This document shows positions 35,454 through 43,874 of a stretch of DNA of 64,000 nt, in pieces. Within the stretch, counting starts at the first letter, position 1; every line of letters begins with the position of its first letter. Source of the stretch: Pseudomonas viridiflava (GTDB lineage Bacteria; Pseudomonadota; Gammaproteobacteria; Pseudomonadales; Pseudomonadaceae); contig NZ_UUPU01000102.1 of assembly GCF_900591205.1 (NCBI RefSeq), forward strand, positions 1 to 64,000, in the 5' to 3' direction. The position numbers and the translations under genes are program-made. The notes under the pieces were generated by a model. It saw only the letters and a program-made list of their open reading frames with translations. It was not told the DNA's origin and searched no databases.

Positions 35454-36343
35454 CGCCTGTCGAGTAACTCAAGGATCGCCGCGACCGTCACCTGCGGTGC
35501 CTCCTGGGGAATATTGTGGCCCACGCCGGGCAGCACCTGGCGCCGGTAGAAACCGCTGAAGTGTTCCACGTCGTCATCCTCCTGCGGCGGCGGGCCCACG
35601 CCATCATCGGCGCCGCACAGTGAAATGCTCGGCACCGAAATTGCCGGTTGCAGCGCCAGTGCCTGCTCGATGGTTTCCAGCGCGGGGTCGCCGGGCGCAT
35701 ACATGAAGCGATGCCGATAAGAGTGAATCACCACCTCGACAAAGTCCGGGTTATCGAACGACGGCGCCGTTTGCCCATACAGGCCCGGCCCCTCGGCCCA
35801 GGACGGTGACCACAGTGACCACAACAACTCACAGAGTTCACGGCGATTGGCAGTCAGCCCGTCCACACCGCGCTGGGTATGAAAGTAGAACTGATACCAC
35901 AACCGATGCTCCGTTTCCGGAGCACGCGGCTTAAGGGATTTGGCAATGTCCTGGATGTTGTAGCCATCCCCGGTCACCAGCCCGCGCACTCGCTGCGGCC
36001 ACAGCGCCGCAACGATACACGCGGCGCGACCCCCCCAGTCATACCCGGCGAGCGTGGCCTGCGCAATCGCCAGTGCGTCCATGAAGTCCAGCAAATCCTT
36101 GGCCAGCGCCGCCTGCTGGCCGGAACGCATCACCTGCTCATTGATAAACCGCGTAGGCCCATAACCACGCAGGTACGGCACCAGCACCCGGCAACCACGC
36201 GCGGCCAGCACCGGTGCGATGTGGTCATAACCGCGAGGGTCGTAGGGGAAACCATGCAGCAGGATTACCGGCTCGCCGTCGACGGGGCCGTGGGCTTCGT
36301 AGGCCACGTCGAGCATGGCGGTGCGTACGTAGAGAATCGGCAT
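35450..36343 (-). CDS. Alpha/beta hydrolase, epoxide hydrolase/dehalogenase-like
   Basis: The 297-residue protein has the alpha/beta-hydrolase fold. HGFPYDPRGYDH gives the oxyanion region, AGYDWGGRAACIVAAL supplies an aspartate nucleophile (D in the elbow) as in epoxide hydrolases and haloalkane dehalogenases, and the catalytic His lies in VLPGVGHNIPQEAP. A cap-domain insert lies at about residues 140-215. It is a single gene converging on bphP. The real substrate is unknown. Confidence 0.88.
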   Translation of the reverse strand: MPILYVRTAMLDVAYEAHGPVDGEPVILLHGFPYDPRGYDHIAPVLAARGCRVLVPYLRGYGPTRFINEQVMRSGQQAALAKDLLDFMDALAIAQATLAGYDWGGRAACIVAALWPQRVRGLVTGDGYNIQDIAKSLKPRAPETEHRLWYQFYFHTQRGVDGLTANRRELCELLWSLWSPSWAEGPGLYGQTAPSFDNPDFVEVVIHSYRHRFMYAPGDPALETIEQALALQPAISVPSISLCGADDGVGPPPQEDDDVEHFSGFYRRQVLPGVGHNIPQEAPQVTVAAILELLDRR

Positions 36344-36445
36344 GGAGGGCGCTTCCAGGTGGGGCGGGCGTGCTGCAACTCTAGTCCAAAGCTGTGACGC
36401 AGCGCTTCGTCTTTGAAGACAAAGCGCTGACTTGTCTAGCGCAGG

Positions 36446-38272
36446 TCACGGTTGCCAGGTGGTCTTCTCCCCGCGGAGCTTGCGGTCCAGGAAGGTCGCC
36501 GCGCTGATCAGCGCCAAGTGGCTAAGGGCCTGGGGTGTGTTGCCCAGGTGGCGGGCCTGGCTGTCGAACTCTTCGGCGTACAGGCCCAGCGGGTTGGCGT
36601 AACGCAGCAGTTGTTCGAATTCCAGATGGGCCTTTTCGACTTGGCCGGCACGGGCCAGGCATTCGACGTACCAGAACGAGCAGGCGGCAAATGCGCCTTC
36701 GGTGCCTTGCAGGCCGTCGATCTGGCTGTCGTCGTTGCGGTAGCGGTAGACCATGCCATCGCGCACCAGGCTTTTCTGGATCGCTTCCAGGGTCGAGAGC
36801 CAGCGCGGGTCGGTGGCCGCGACGAAGCGTACCAAGGGCATCAACAGCATCGAGCCGTCGAGGGCCGTGCTGCCGATATGCTGCACAAAATGCCCGCGTT
36901 CTTCGTTCCAGAAGTTGCTCCAGATATCGGCGTAAATCGCCTGGCGCGTCTGGTCCCAGCGCGCAAACGGTGCCGGCAGTGAGCGCTTGTACGCCAGGCG
37001 GATCGCACGGTCCAGGGCCACCCAGCACATCAGCCGCGAATGCAGGAAGTGATGCTGCTCGCCGCGCATCTCCCAAATGCCCACATCTTTCTGATTCCAG
37101 ATCTCGCAGACCTGATCGGCGACTTCCACCGTGTGTTTCCAACCCTCGTGGGAGATGGCCTCGCCGTACTTGTTGACCAGGTACACCGCGTCCATCAACT
37201 CGCCATAAATATCCAGCTGGATCTGGTCGACCGCCTCATTGCCGATGCGCACCGGCTTCGCGCCGCCGTGGCCGCTGAAGTGGTCCAGCTTGGTTTCGGG
37301 CAGTTCCTGGCGCCCGTCGATGCCATACAGGATATTGATCTTGGTCGGCTGGCCGCAGCAGTCGCTGACCCGGCCCTTGAGCCAGCGCATGTACGCATTG
37401 GCTTCTTCGACAAAGCCCAGGCGCATAAAGGCGTAGACGGTAAACGAGGCGTCGCGGATCCAGGTGTAGCGGTAGTCCCAATTACGTTCGCCGCCCGGCG
37501 TCTCGGGCAGGCCGAAGGTGGCGGCGGCAATAATGGCGCCGTGTTTGCGCGAGGTCAGCAGCTTGAGCGCGAGGGCCGAGCGGTTAACCATTTCACGCCA
37601 GCGCCCGCGATAGTTCGATTGCGCGATCCAGCCGCGCCAGAACTTCAAGGTGTGGGCCAGCGCCAGGTCGGTGCAGCTGCTGTCCACGCGTTCATCGTCC
37701 TGGCCACCGAGCACGAACTCGGCTCCTTCTTCCTGGCCCAGCACAAAGCTCGCCACAGCGGCCCCGTCCTTGACCTGCAGCGGGTGACTGCCGGACAGGC
37801 GCAGGCCGGGCTGGCCGTTGGCGCGAAAGCACACCGTGCCGTTATCCAGGGCCGCAATCGTAGGCGTGCGCGCATAGTCGTGGCGTACGGCGCAGCGCAG
37901 GTGAATGCTGGCTTTGCCGCTGACCACGCGGACCCGGCGAATCAGCAGGGGCAGGTCATCGAGTTCTTCGCTGATGACCAGCAGGTCCGTGATCTCGACC
38001 ACGGCCTCATCACTGAGCCAGCGGGTTTGCAGTACGTTGGTGTCGGGCAGGTAGATCTGCTCGCGTCGAGCGTTGGGCAGGTCCGGGGTCAGTTGGAAAA
38101 CGCCGGCCTCGGGGGTGTCCAGCAGCGAGCAAAAGATCGAGGGGCTGTCGAATTCCGGCCAGCAGAAAAAGTCGATGCTGCCTTTATCGTTCACCAGGGC
38201 GGCACTGCGCATATCGCCGATGATGCCGTGGGCGTCGATGGCACTTTGTGGCTCGTTTTTCAAATCAACCAT
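36446..38272 (-). CDS. Glycoside hydrolase family 15 protein (glucoamylase/trehalase-like)
   Basis: The 608-residue cytoplasmic protein fits the GH15 trehalase-like subgroup. It begins DAHGIIGDMRSAALVNDKGSIDFFCWPEFDSPSIFCSLLD, and has the (alpha/alpha)6 barrel signature NWDYRYTWIRDASFTVYAFMRLGF, plus a late LQGTEGAFAACSFWYVECLARAGQ with the putative catalytic Glu. It should release glucose from alpha-glucosides such as trehalose or maltodextrins. It follows an SDR gene with an 8-base overlap, so the two form an operon that could feed glucose to an oxidase. Confidence 0.9.
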   Translation of the reverse strand: MVDLKNEPQSAIDAHGIIGDMRSAALVNDKGSIDFFCWPEFDSPSIFCSLLDTPEAGVFQLTPDLPNARREQIYLPDTNVLQTRWLSDEAVVEITDLLVISEELDDLPLLIRRVRVVSGKASIHLRCAVRHDYARTPTIAALDNGTVCFRANGQPGLRLSGSHPLQVKDGAAVASFVLGQEEGAEFVLGGQDDERVDSSCTDLALAHTLKFWRGWIAQSNYRGRWREMVNRSALALKLLTSRKHGAIIAAATFGLPETPGGERNWDYRYTWIRDASFTVYAFMRLGFVEEANAYMRWLKGRVSDCCGQPTKINILYGIDGRQELPETKLDHFSGHGGAKPVRIGNEAVDQIQLDIYGELMDAVYLVNKYGEAISHEGWKHTVEVADQVCEIWNQKDVGIWEMRGEQHHFLHSRLMCWVALDRAIRLAYKRSLPAPFARWDQTRQAIYADIWSNFWNEERGHFVQHIGSTALDGSMLLMPLVRFVAATDPRWLSTLEAIQKSLVRDGMVYRYRNDDSQIDGLQGTEGAFAACSFWYVECLARAGQVEKAHLEFEQLLRYANPLGLYAEEFDSQARHLGNTPQALSHLALISAATFLDRKLRGEKTTWQP

Positions 38273-39065
38273 TGTCGCGAAACTCCGGATACAGGCTCAT
38301 GCCGCCATCAATAAACAAAGTGCTGCCCACTACATAGTCGGAGGCATCACTGGCCAGCCACACCACCGCGTTGGCCACGTCTTCCACATCGCCGACACGG
38401 CCATAGGGGATCAACTTCAGCAGCTGCTTTTCGGCTGCGCCTTCGGTGGCTGCGCGATTGATCGCGGTACGAATCGCCCCCGGCGCGATGCCGTTGATAC
38501 GAATGCGCTGTTCGCTGACTTCCTGGGCGAGGGTGCGCATCAGCATCTCCACGCCGCCCTTGGACGCCGCGTAATTCACATGCCCGGCCCAGGGGATCAA
38601 CTGGTGCACCGAACTCATATGGATGATTTTGCCGGCGGCCCGTGACACGCCTTCACGGATGCCCTGGCGTTTGAACACCCGCACCGCCGCACGGGCGCAC
38701 AGGAACTGGCCGGTGAGGTTGACGCCGATCACGGCGTTCCAGTCCTCAAGGGTCATGTCGACCACTGCGGCGTCTTTCTGCATACCGGAGTTGGCCACCA
38801 GGATGTCCAGGTGGCCGAAGGTCTCGAGGGTCTGGTTGAACAGCCGTTCCACGTCGGCTTCTTTTGAGACGTCGGCGCCGATGGCAATCGCCCGGCCGCC
38901 CTCGGCGTTGATCTGCTCTGCCAAGGCTTCGGCCGGTGCCGCCTGGCTGTTGTAATTCAGCACCACGGCCGCCCCGGCCTGCGCCAGGGCCTTGGCCGCG
39001 CCGGCACCGATTCCGGAACTGGCCCCCGTCACCAGGGCCACTTGTTGCTCCAACGAAATGCGCAT
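38265..39065 (-). CDS. SDR oxidoreductase, glucose 1-dehydrogenase-like
   Basis: The 266-residue short-chain dehydrogenase has the cofactor motif TGASSGIGAGAAKALAQAGAAVVLNYNS (residues about 13-40), LVANSGMQKDA, and the catalytic Ser-Tyr-Lys set with YAASKGGVEML. FIDGGMSLYPEF closes the fold. Sequence pattern matches glucose 1-dehydrogenases, which oxidise glucose to gluconolactone with NAD(P). It is first in a two-gene operon with a GH15 hydrolase, which supports a sugar substrate. About 120 AT-rich bases upstream separate it from the divergent sulfur/N-methyl operon. Confidence 0.88.
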   Translation of the reverse strand: MRISLEQQVALVTGASSGIGAGAAKALAQAGAAVVLNYNSQAAPAEALAEQINAEGGRAIAIGADVSKEADVERLFNQTLETFGHLDILVANSGMQKDAAVVDMTLEDWNAVIGVNLTGQFLCARAAVRVFKRQGIREGVSRAAGKIIHMSSVHQLIPWAGHVNYAASKGGVEMLMRTLAQEVSEQRIRINGIAPGAIRTAINRAATEGAAEKQLLKLIPYGRVGDVEDVANAVVWLASDASDYVVGSTLFIDGGMSLYPEFRDNG

Positions 39066-39223
39066 TGCTCACCCGCCTTCAAATTCGTGAGTTCAAGCAG
39101 CTGACTGACGGCGCGCAACGGAAGTTCACCGGCGTGATTTTAGCGACTACAACCATGGTGATAAATGGAATAAAAGAATAATAAGAAATAACCATAAGAT
39201 ACTAAAAAACCGCTCAAAAGCGT

Positions 39224-39253
39224 TTGACAGGGTTTTTCGTCACGTGTCTTATA
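39224..39253 (+). promoter_or_regulatory. Putative sigma-70 promoter of the eight-gene operon
   Basis: TTGACA (39224-39229) is a perfect -35 and CTTATA (39248-39253) an acceptable -10 at 18 bases. It lies 130 bases upstream of the first gene in an AT-rich stretch unlike the surrounding coding DNA. The sequence TTATAGG at the -10 recurs at 39336-39342 and, inverted, at 39304-39310 in the leader, which could form a 7-bp stem or bind a regulator. Confidence 0.5.
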
Positions 39254-39382
39254 GGCACACCTCAACCCGCTCCGTTGGTAGTTCGGAAGTCATCGCGGGG
39301 CCACCTATAAGAGATGTCTATGTGCCTTTCGGCCGTTATAGGAGAACTACCGGACCAGGGAAAAGTGGCAGTCACTGGTGGC

Positions 39383-40069
39383 ATGCCTAAGTTGGTTATC
39401 TTCGATTGCGACGGTGTACTTGTGCAAAGCGAAGAGATCACCCTGTCTGTGTTGATCACCTTGCTTAATGCCCAGGCATTGGGCACTGCACAATTAGAAC
39501 GTATGACATACATCGAGCGTTTTCGCGGTCGAAAGATCGCGGAGTGCCTGCACGAAGCACAGCACGTATTGAACATTGAATTGAGTGGCGAGTTTGAGTC
39601 GCAGTTTCGTCACCACGCGTTGGATGCCTTGACGCGCTACTTGAAAGCTACCGATGGCATTGTTGAAGTTCTGCAAGCGCTGGAGATTCCCTATTGCGTG
39701 GCGTCGAGTGCGCCGCGCAATAAGATAGAACATTGTCTGCGTCTCGCAGGACTGTTTTCTTATTTTGAAGGGCGAATATTCAGTTGTTATGAATTGGGCC
39801 GTTGGAAGCCTGACCCTCTGGTGTTTTTAACCGCCTGTGACACTTACAACGTTGATGTCGGTGACGCCCTGGTAGTGGAAGACAGCGTTACCGGTGTACA
39901 GGCCGCCGTGGCCGCCAATATCAGTGTGCTGGGTTTCGGTCCGCCGGAACGGCACTCGATGTTGGCCGACGCCGGAGCATTACCGTTTTCCGATATGCGT
40001 GATTTGTTGGTCCTTATTAACGAGCGAACTTACTCAAGGAGGAGGCGCTGTGAACACACTCGGTTATAG
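39383..40069 (+). CDS. HAD-family hydrolase (beta-phosphoglucomutase-like)
   Basis: The 228-residue protein has the HAD motif I KLVIFDCDGVLVQSEE (nucleophile D8, acid/base D10), motif II in VASSAPRNKIE, and motif IV VVEDSVTGVQAAVAA. The cap domain matches the phosphatase/phosphomutase subgroup. It most likely removes a phosphate from a sugar-like intermediate, possibly the product of the transaldolase-like enzyme whose gene it overlaps by 20 bases. The start is uncertain: in-frame ATGs at 39314 and 39320 and a GTG at 39365 also exist. Codon use is noticeably more AT-rich than in neighbouring housekeeping genes. Confidence 0.87.
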   Translation: MPKLVIFDCDGVLVQSEEITLSVLITLLNAQALGTAQLERMTYIERFRGRKIAECLHEAQHVLNIELSGEFESQFRHHALDALTRYLKATDGIVEVLQALEIPYCVASSAPRNKIEHCLRLAGLFSYFEGRIFSCYELGRWKPDPLVFLTACDTYNVDVGDALVVEDSVTGVQAAVAANISVLGFGPPERHSMLADAGALPFSDMRDLLVLINERTYSRRRRCEHTRL

Positions 40070-41273
40070 AGAACGGCTTAAGCGTAATGACCCCGGTTCA
40101 GAGGTCTGGTGGGATTCATCAACCGCCGTATACGCGCCTTATAAAAAGCACCTGCTTGATAAGTACCCGGCAGCGACCGCTTATATAGAACAGTTGATGC
40201 CGGATGCTTTCTCGCCCGCCGAAGGCTTTAGCAGCGTGACCACCAACCCCCGACTGGTGACCGCGGTTATCCTCGAAAAACGCGAGTACTGGGCCGCGCG
40301 CTTTAACCTGGCGAGTCTGTCTCCCGCCGAGCTGCGCAAGAAGCTGTACAACGAAGTGATCATCGAAGGGGCTGCGGCGCTCGCAGCGCTATGGGTTCAA
40401 TCAGCCCAGACCGAAGGCTGGATTTGCGCCCAGGTCGAGCCGGTGGATGTGCGCTGCACCGAACGCATGACCGCCAGGGGCCTTGAACTGCAGCAGCTCG
40501 CACCGAATGTGATGGTCAAGGTGCCGTGCAGCCTGGAGGGCTTGGCCACCGTCGAAGCCCTGGTGGCTCAGGGCGGTTCGGTAAATATCACGTTCTGCTT
40601 CACCGTTTCGCAATTCCAGGCCGGCATCCAGGCGATACAGCGGGGCATGGCGACCGCGTGCAGCAACGGTATCGACACCCGTCATTGCAAATACGTGATC
40701 ACCTACATGATCGGGCGTTTCTCCTGCCAGCCGGAGTTCGCGCTGCAGGCGGCGGAGCGCGGCCTGGCGTTGAGCGCCGAAGAGCTGCGCTGGGCCGAAT
40801 TGCTGATTTACGAGCAGATACAGGCGCTGGTGACGGCCTGCAACGTACCGGTCAAGACCCTGCTTTCCAGCATCAAAATAGATGTCGACGAGCGCGGCAA
40901 CAAGCACTGCTGGCACCTGGAAAAGACCGGCCTGAGTACCACCTGCTACACCTTGACGCCGGACGTGGTGGAGTTTTTGATCGAGCGCGAAAGCCACGGC
41001 AAACCGGTATTGCCGGTGGCGAATGCACTTGAGCCGCCGCCTTCGACCTTCGCCAAGCTGATTCGCATCCCGTACTTCTGCGAAGCCTACTTGCTTGATG
41101 GCATCGAGCCGTATGACTTCGGCAACCACGAAGCCTTTATCAACGCCTGCAATGAAGCCAACAGCGCGCACCGGCGGCTGGCGGACTACTGCGTTCGACT
41201 CTGCCCCGTGGCCAAGCCGTTCAAACGTTCGCTCAACGCACTGCTGGCCGCTGAGTTCGGGGTGATCGCATGA
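40050..41273 (+). CDS. Transaldolase-like enzyme of unknown specificity
   Basis: The 407-residue protein shows the transaldolase active site. VWWDSSTAV puts an Asp at about residue 22 (equivalent to TalB D17), SSVTTNPRLV follows, and the Schiff-base Lys is K157 in NVMVKVPCSLEG; then VNITFCFTVSQFQ. It is about 90 residues longer than housekeeping TalB/TalA and has a divergent C-terminus (from about 330) with many Cys. It should transfer a three-carbon ketol unit to or from an aldehyde. The GTG start at 40050 follows a very strong AAGGAGGAGG site; it overlaps the HAD gene. The donor and acceptor are unknown. Confidence 0.85.
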   Translation: MNTLGYRERLKRNDPGSEVWWDSSTAVYAPYKKHLLDKYPAATAYIEQLMPDAFSPAEGFSSVTTNPRLVTAVILEKREYWAARFNLASLSPAELRKKLYNEVIIEGAAALAALWVQSAQTEGWICAQVEPVDVRCTERMTARGLELQQLAPNVMVKVPCSLEGLATVEALVAQGGSVNITFCFTVSQFQAGIQAIQRGMATACSNGIDTRHCKYVITYMIGRFSCQPEFALQAAERGLALSAEELRWAELLIYEQIQALVTACNVPVKTLLSSIKIDVDERGNKHCWHLEKTGLSTTCYTLTPDVVEFLIERESHGKPVLPVANALEPPPSTFAKLIRIPYFCEAYLLDGIEPYDFGNHEAFINACNEANSAHRRLADYCVRLCPVAKPFKRSLNALLAAEFGVIA

Positions 41274-41998
41274 ACAAAATGGTTGGGCTATGGGCGCACC
41301 CGCGCTCGCGTTCCACCGTGTTGGAGCGCGTGTTCATCGAGCGTGGGGATTTCGAGGTCTTCCACGAGCCTTTCGCTCACATGGCGTTTTCCGAGGATTC
41401 GGCGATCCCATCGGATGAATGGGACCACAGTGTGCCCACGACGTATCAGGGCATAAAACAACACCTGCTCACGGCCAGAGAACGCACTAATGTCTTTCAT
41501 AAAGACATGTGTTACCACTGCCTGGATGACTTGAAAGTTGATGTGGGGTTTTTGGCGCAGCAAGACAATATCTTTCTTATTCGCGAGCCCGCCAGCAGCA
41601 TTATCTCCCACCATCGGGTGCATCCCGATATGCCGATGCAGGCCATCGGGCATAAAGCGTTATATGAGATTTTTTGTGTGGTCACCAAACTGACCGGGAA
41701 AGTACCGTATGTGATTAATGCGGATGACCTGGCGGCCGAACCCGAACGCGTTATTCGTAAACTCTGTGATTACTTGAATATCGAGTTTCTGCCGCATGCG
41801 CTGACCTGGAAACGTGAATGTCCTCCTCAGTGGAAAACCTGGAGAAGTTGGCACGTGGCCGCCGAAAACAGTGAGCGGATTATTTCGCCGGCTACACAGC
41901 AGATTGATATGCAGACGTTCGAAGAGCATCCGAAGTTAAGGGCGCTGTACGAATACCATCGCACGTTTTACGCGCGCATGAACGAATTTTGTCAATAG
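41270..41998 (+). CDS. Sulfotransferase-like protein
   Basis: The 242-residue protein has a PAPS-type P-loop near the N-terminus (GLWAHPRSRSTVLERVF, residues 6-22), and NIFLIREPASSIISHHRVHP (about 100-119) resembles the 3'-phosphate binding motif. These are the two nucleotide-binding elements of sulfotransferases. A neighbouring APS kinase can supply PAPS, supporting a true sulfotransferase role. Its ATGA overlap with the transaldolase stop indicates coupling. Codon use is AT-rich near its end. The acceptor is unknown. It could instead be a non-catalytic or nucleotide-binding relative. Confidence 0.75.
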   Translation: MNKMVGLWAHPRSRSTVLERVFIERGDFEVFHEPFAHMAFSEDSAIPSDEWDHSVPTTYQGIKQHLLTARERTNVFHKDMCYHCLDDLKVDVGFLAQQDNIFLIREPASSIISHHRVHPDMPMQAIGHKALYEIFCVVTKLTGKVPYVINADDLAAEPERVIRKLCDYLNIEFLPHALTWKRECPPQWKTWRSWHVAAENSERIISPATQQIDMQTFEEHPKLRALYEYHRTFYARMNEFCQ

Positions 41999-42008
41999 GG
42001 ATTGTTGC

Positions 42009-42734
42009 ATGAAGAAGTTGATTATTACCGGGGCCGCCAATGGCATTGGCCGGGCGACCTTGGAAAAAGCAATTGAGGACGGTTATTTCGTTATTGCCGC
42101 CGATAAGGACGCCGAGGGCCTGGCTACTTTGCAGCGTCGTTATGGCGTGGCGGTATTGGAAACGCAGGTTGCCGACTTTGCGGACAATGCGGTTATCAAA
42201 GGTTTTATCCCCGCGCTGTATGAACGCCACGCAACTATTTACGGGCTGGTTAATAACGCCGGTATTTATCACGGCAAAAGCGTTTACCGGTATAGCGACG
42301 AGCAAATCGACGAAATCCTCAACGTCAACCTCAAGGCGCTGGTCTATCTCTCCAAAGACTTCGCCGAACGCGAGATGCAGCACGAGGCGCCGCGCAGCAT
42401 CGTCAACATCGCCTCGGTGGCAGGGGAGGTGGGCAGCTGTGATGCCCTCTACGGCGCCACCAAGGCGGCGGTGATCGGTCTGACCAAAGCCAATGCGTGG
42501 AATTTCGCGCCGTTTGTGCGGGTAAACGCCGTGTCGCCGGCGCTGATTCATGACACCGCGATCTACGACACCATCCCCGAGTACCGGCGCGCCGAATATG
42601 CGCGCCAGGAAATCCTCAAGGACCCCATCCTGCCCAGCGGGGTGGCCGAAGTGATTTTGCTGTTGATCGGCGAAGGCATGCGACACATGACCGGCAAGGT
42701 CATCCCGGTCGACAACGGAGCCTACCCGCGATGA
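42009..42734 (+). CDS. SDR-family oxidoreductase
   Basis: The 241-residue short-chain dehydrogenase has KKLIITGAANGIGRATLEKAIEDGYFVIAAD (cofactor site, Asp favouring NAD), LVNNAGIYHG, IASVAGEVG with the Ser and YGATKAAVIGLTKA with catalytic Tyr and Lys. It probably oxidises or reduces a hydroxyl or ketone of the pathway intermediate. It lies ten bases after the sulfotransferase gene and overlaps the next gene by ATGA. Specificity cannot be read from sequence. Confidence 0.9.
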   Translation: MKKLIITGAANGIGRATLEKAIEDGYFVIAADKDAEGLATLQRRYGVAVLETQVADFADNAVIKGFIPALYERHATIYGLVNNAGIYHGKSVYRYSDEQIDEILNVNLKALVYLSKDFAEREMQHEAPRSIVNIASVAGEVGSCDALYGATKAAVIGLTKANAWNFAPFVRVNAVSPALIHDTAIYDTIPEYRRAEYARQEILKDPILPSGVAEVILLLIGEGMRHMTGKVIPVDNGAYPR

Positions 42735-43867
42735 GCCTGCCGACGCGCAAGAAAAAGCTGCTGCTGGTGGGCGCCGGCAATCTGTGCCTGCAGATCCTGA
42801 AGATTCTCGGGCCGAAAAATGCCTTCGAGTTCGTGGTGCTGGGCCGCAATCAGGAGGCCACGATTCGGCTGTGCAACCTGGTGGCGCTGTCGTGTGCGCA
42901 GTTGGGCCAATACATCGCAATCAAGCCGGTGGTCGCCGACTTGACGGATATCGACAGGGTCACGCGGGTGCTCCGCGAGGAGGCGCCGGATATGCTGGTG
43001 AACTGTGCGTCGTTGCAGTCATGGCGGGTCATCACCGGCTTGCCCAAGCTGTCGTTCGAGAAACTCAACAAGGCCCAGTTCGGCCCCTGGTTGCCCATGC
43101 ACCTGACGCTGATGCATAGCTTGATGCAGGCGGTAAAGGCCTCCGGGATCACGGTAAAAACAGTGAATGCGGCTTTCCCCGACGCGGTCAATCCGATTCT
43201 GGCCAGGGTCGGCCTGGCACCGGATATCGGCGTAGGCAATGTGGCCAACCTGATCCCTGCCACACGTCTTTCGATTGCCCGGCTGCTGGAGTGTTCACCC
43301 AGCGATGTGCAGGTGCAGTTGTATGCCCAGCATTACTTCAGCCACTACGTGCCCCGCGACGGGCTGCCCCCGCGTGCCAGTTACCGCTTGTTGTATGAGG
43401 TGCATGACCGGCCGCAGCTCGATCGCCTGTCTGCCGAGGCGATTTTCTGCGGGGTGAAATCCGAATTCCGGCGCCTGGGCGGGGTTGATGGGCAGTTCCT
43501 CACGGCCTGTTCGGCGGTCACGGTCATCGAGGGGCTGTTTTCGCCCACGCCCGTGCTGGTGCACGCTCCAGGCCCGCGCGGGCTGCCAGGCGGTTACCCG
43601 GTGCGGCTGCACGATGGGCGCATTGAAGTGCTGTTCTCCGACGCCTGCCCTCAGGACGAGGCGGTGCGCATCAATACGATTTGCCAGAGCCAGGACGGCA
43701 TCGACGAAATCCATTGTGATGGATCCGTCACCTACAACCCGCAATGCATGGCGGTCATGAAAACGATGTTGGGGTATTCCAAGAACACCATGTCGATTGA
43801 GCAGTCCGCCGATTTCGCCCGCGAACTGGCGAGCAAGTATTCGTCTTTCAAAAATTCAACCTGGTAG
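42731..43867 (+). CDS. NAD(P)-binding oxidoreductase, saccharopine-dehydrogenase-like
   Basis: The 378-residue protein opens with a Rossmann motif (KKLLLVGAGNLCLQILKIL, residues about 8-26), then VVADLTDIDRVTRVLREEAPDMLVNCASL, the pattern of saccharopine dehydrogenase-like NADP domains. The remainder, including HAPGPRGLPGGYPVRLHDGRIEVLF, I do not recognise. It could join or cleave a carbon-nitrogen bond as opine/saccharopine enzymes do, which would fit an amino-containing product. This is a guess from fold. It is embedded in the operon between an SDR and a methyltransferase. Confidence 0.7.
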   Translation: MSLPTRKKKLLLVGAGNLCLQILKILGPKNAFEFVVLGRNQEATIRLCNLVALSCAQLGQYIAIKPVVADLTDIDRVTRVLREEAPDMLVNCASLQSWRVITGLPKLSFEKLNKAQFGPWLPMHLTLMHSLMQAVKASGITVKTVNAAFPDAVNPILARVGLAPDIGVGNVANLIPATRLSIARLLECSPSDVQVQLYAQHYFSHYVPRDGLPPRASYRLLYEVHDRPQLDRLSAEAIFCGVKSEFRRLGGVDGQFLTACSAVTVIEGLFSPTPVLVHAPGPRGLPGGYPVRLHDGRIEVLFSDACPQDEAVRINTICQSQDGIDEIHCDGSVTYNPQCMAVMKTMLGYSKNTMSIEQSADFARELASKYSSFKNSTW

Positions 43868-43874
43868 GTGTGTG

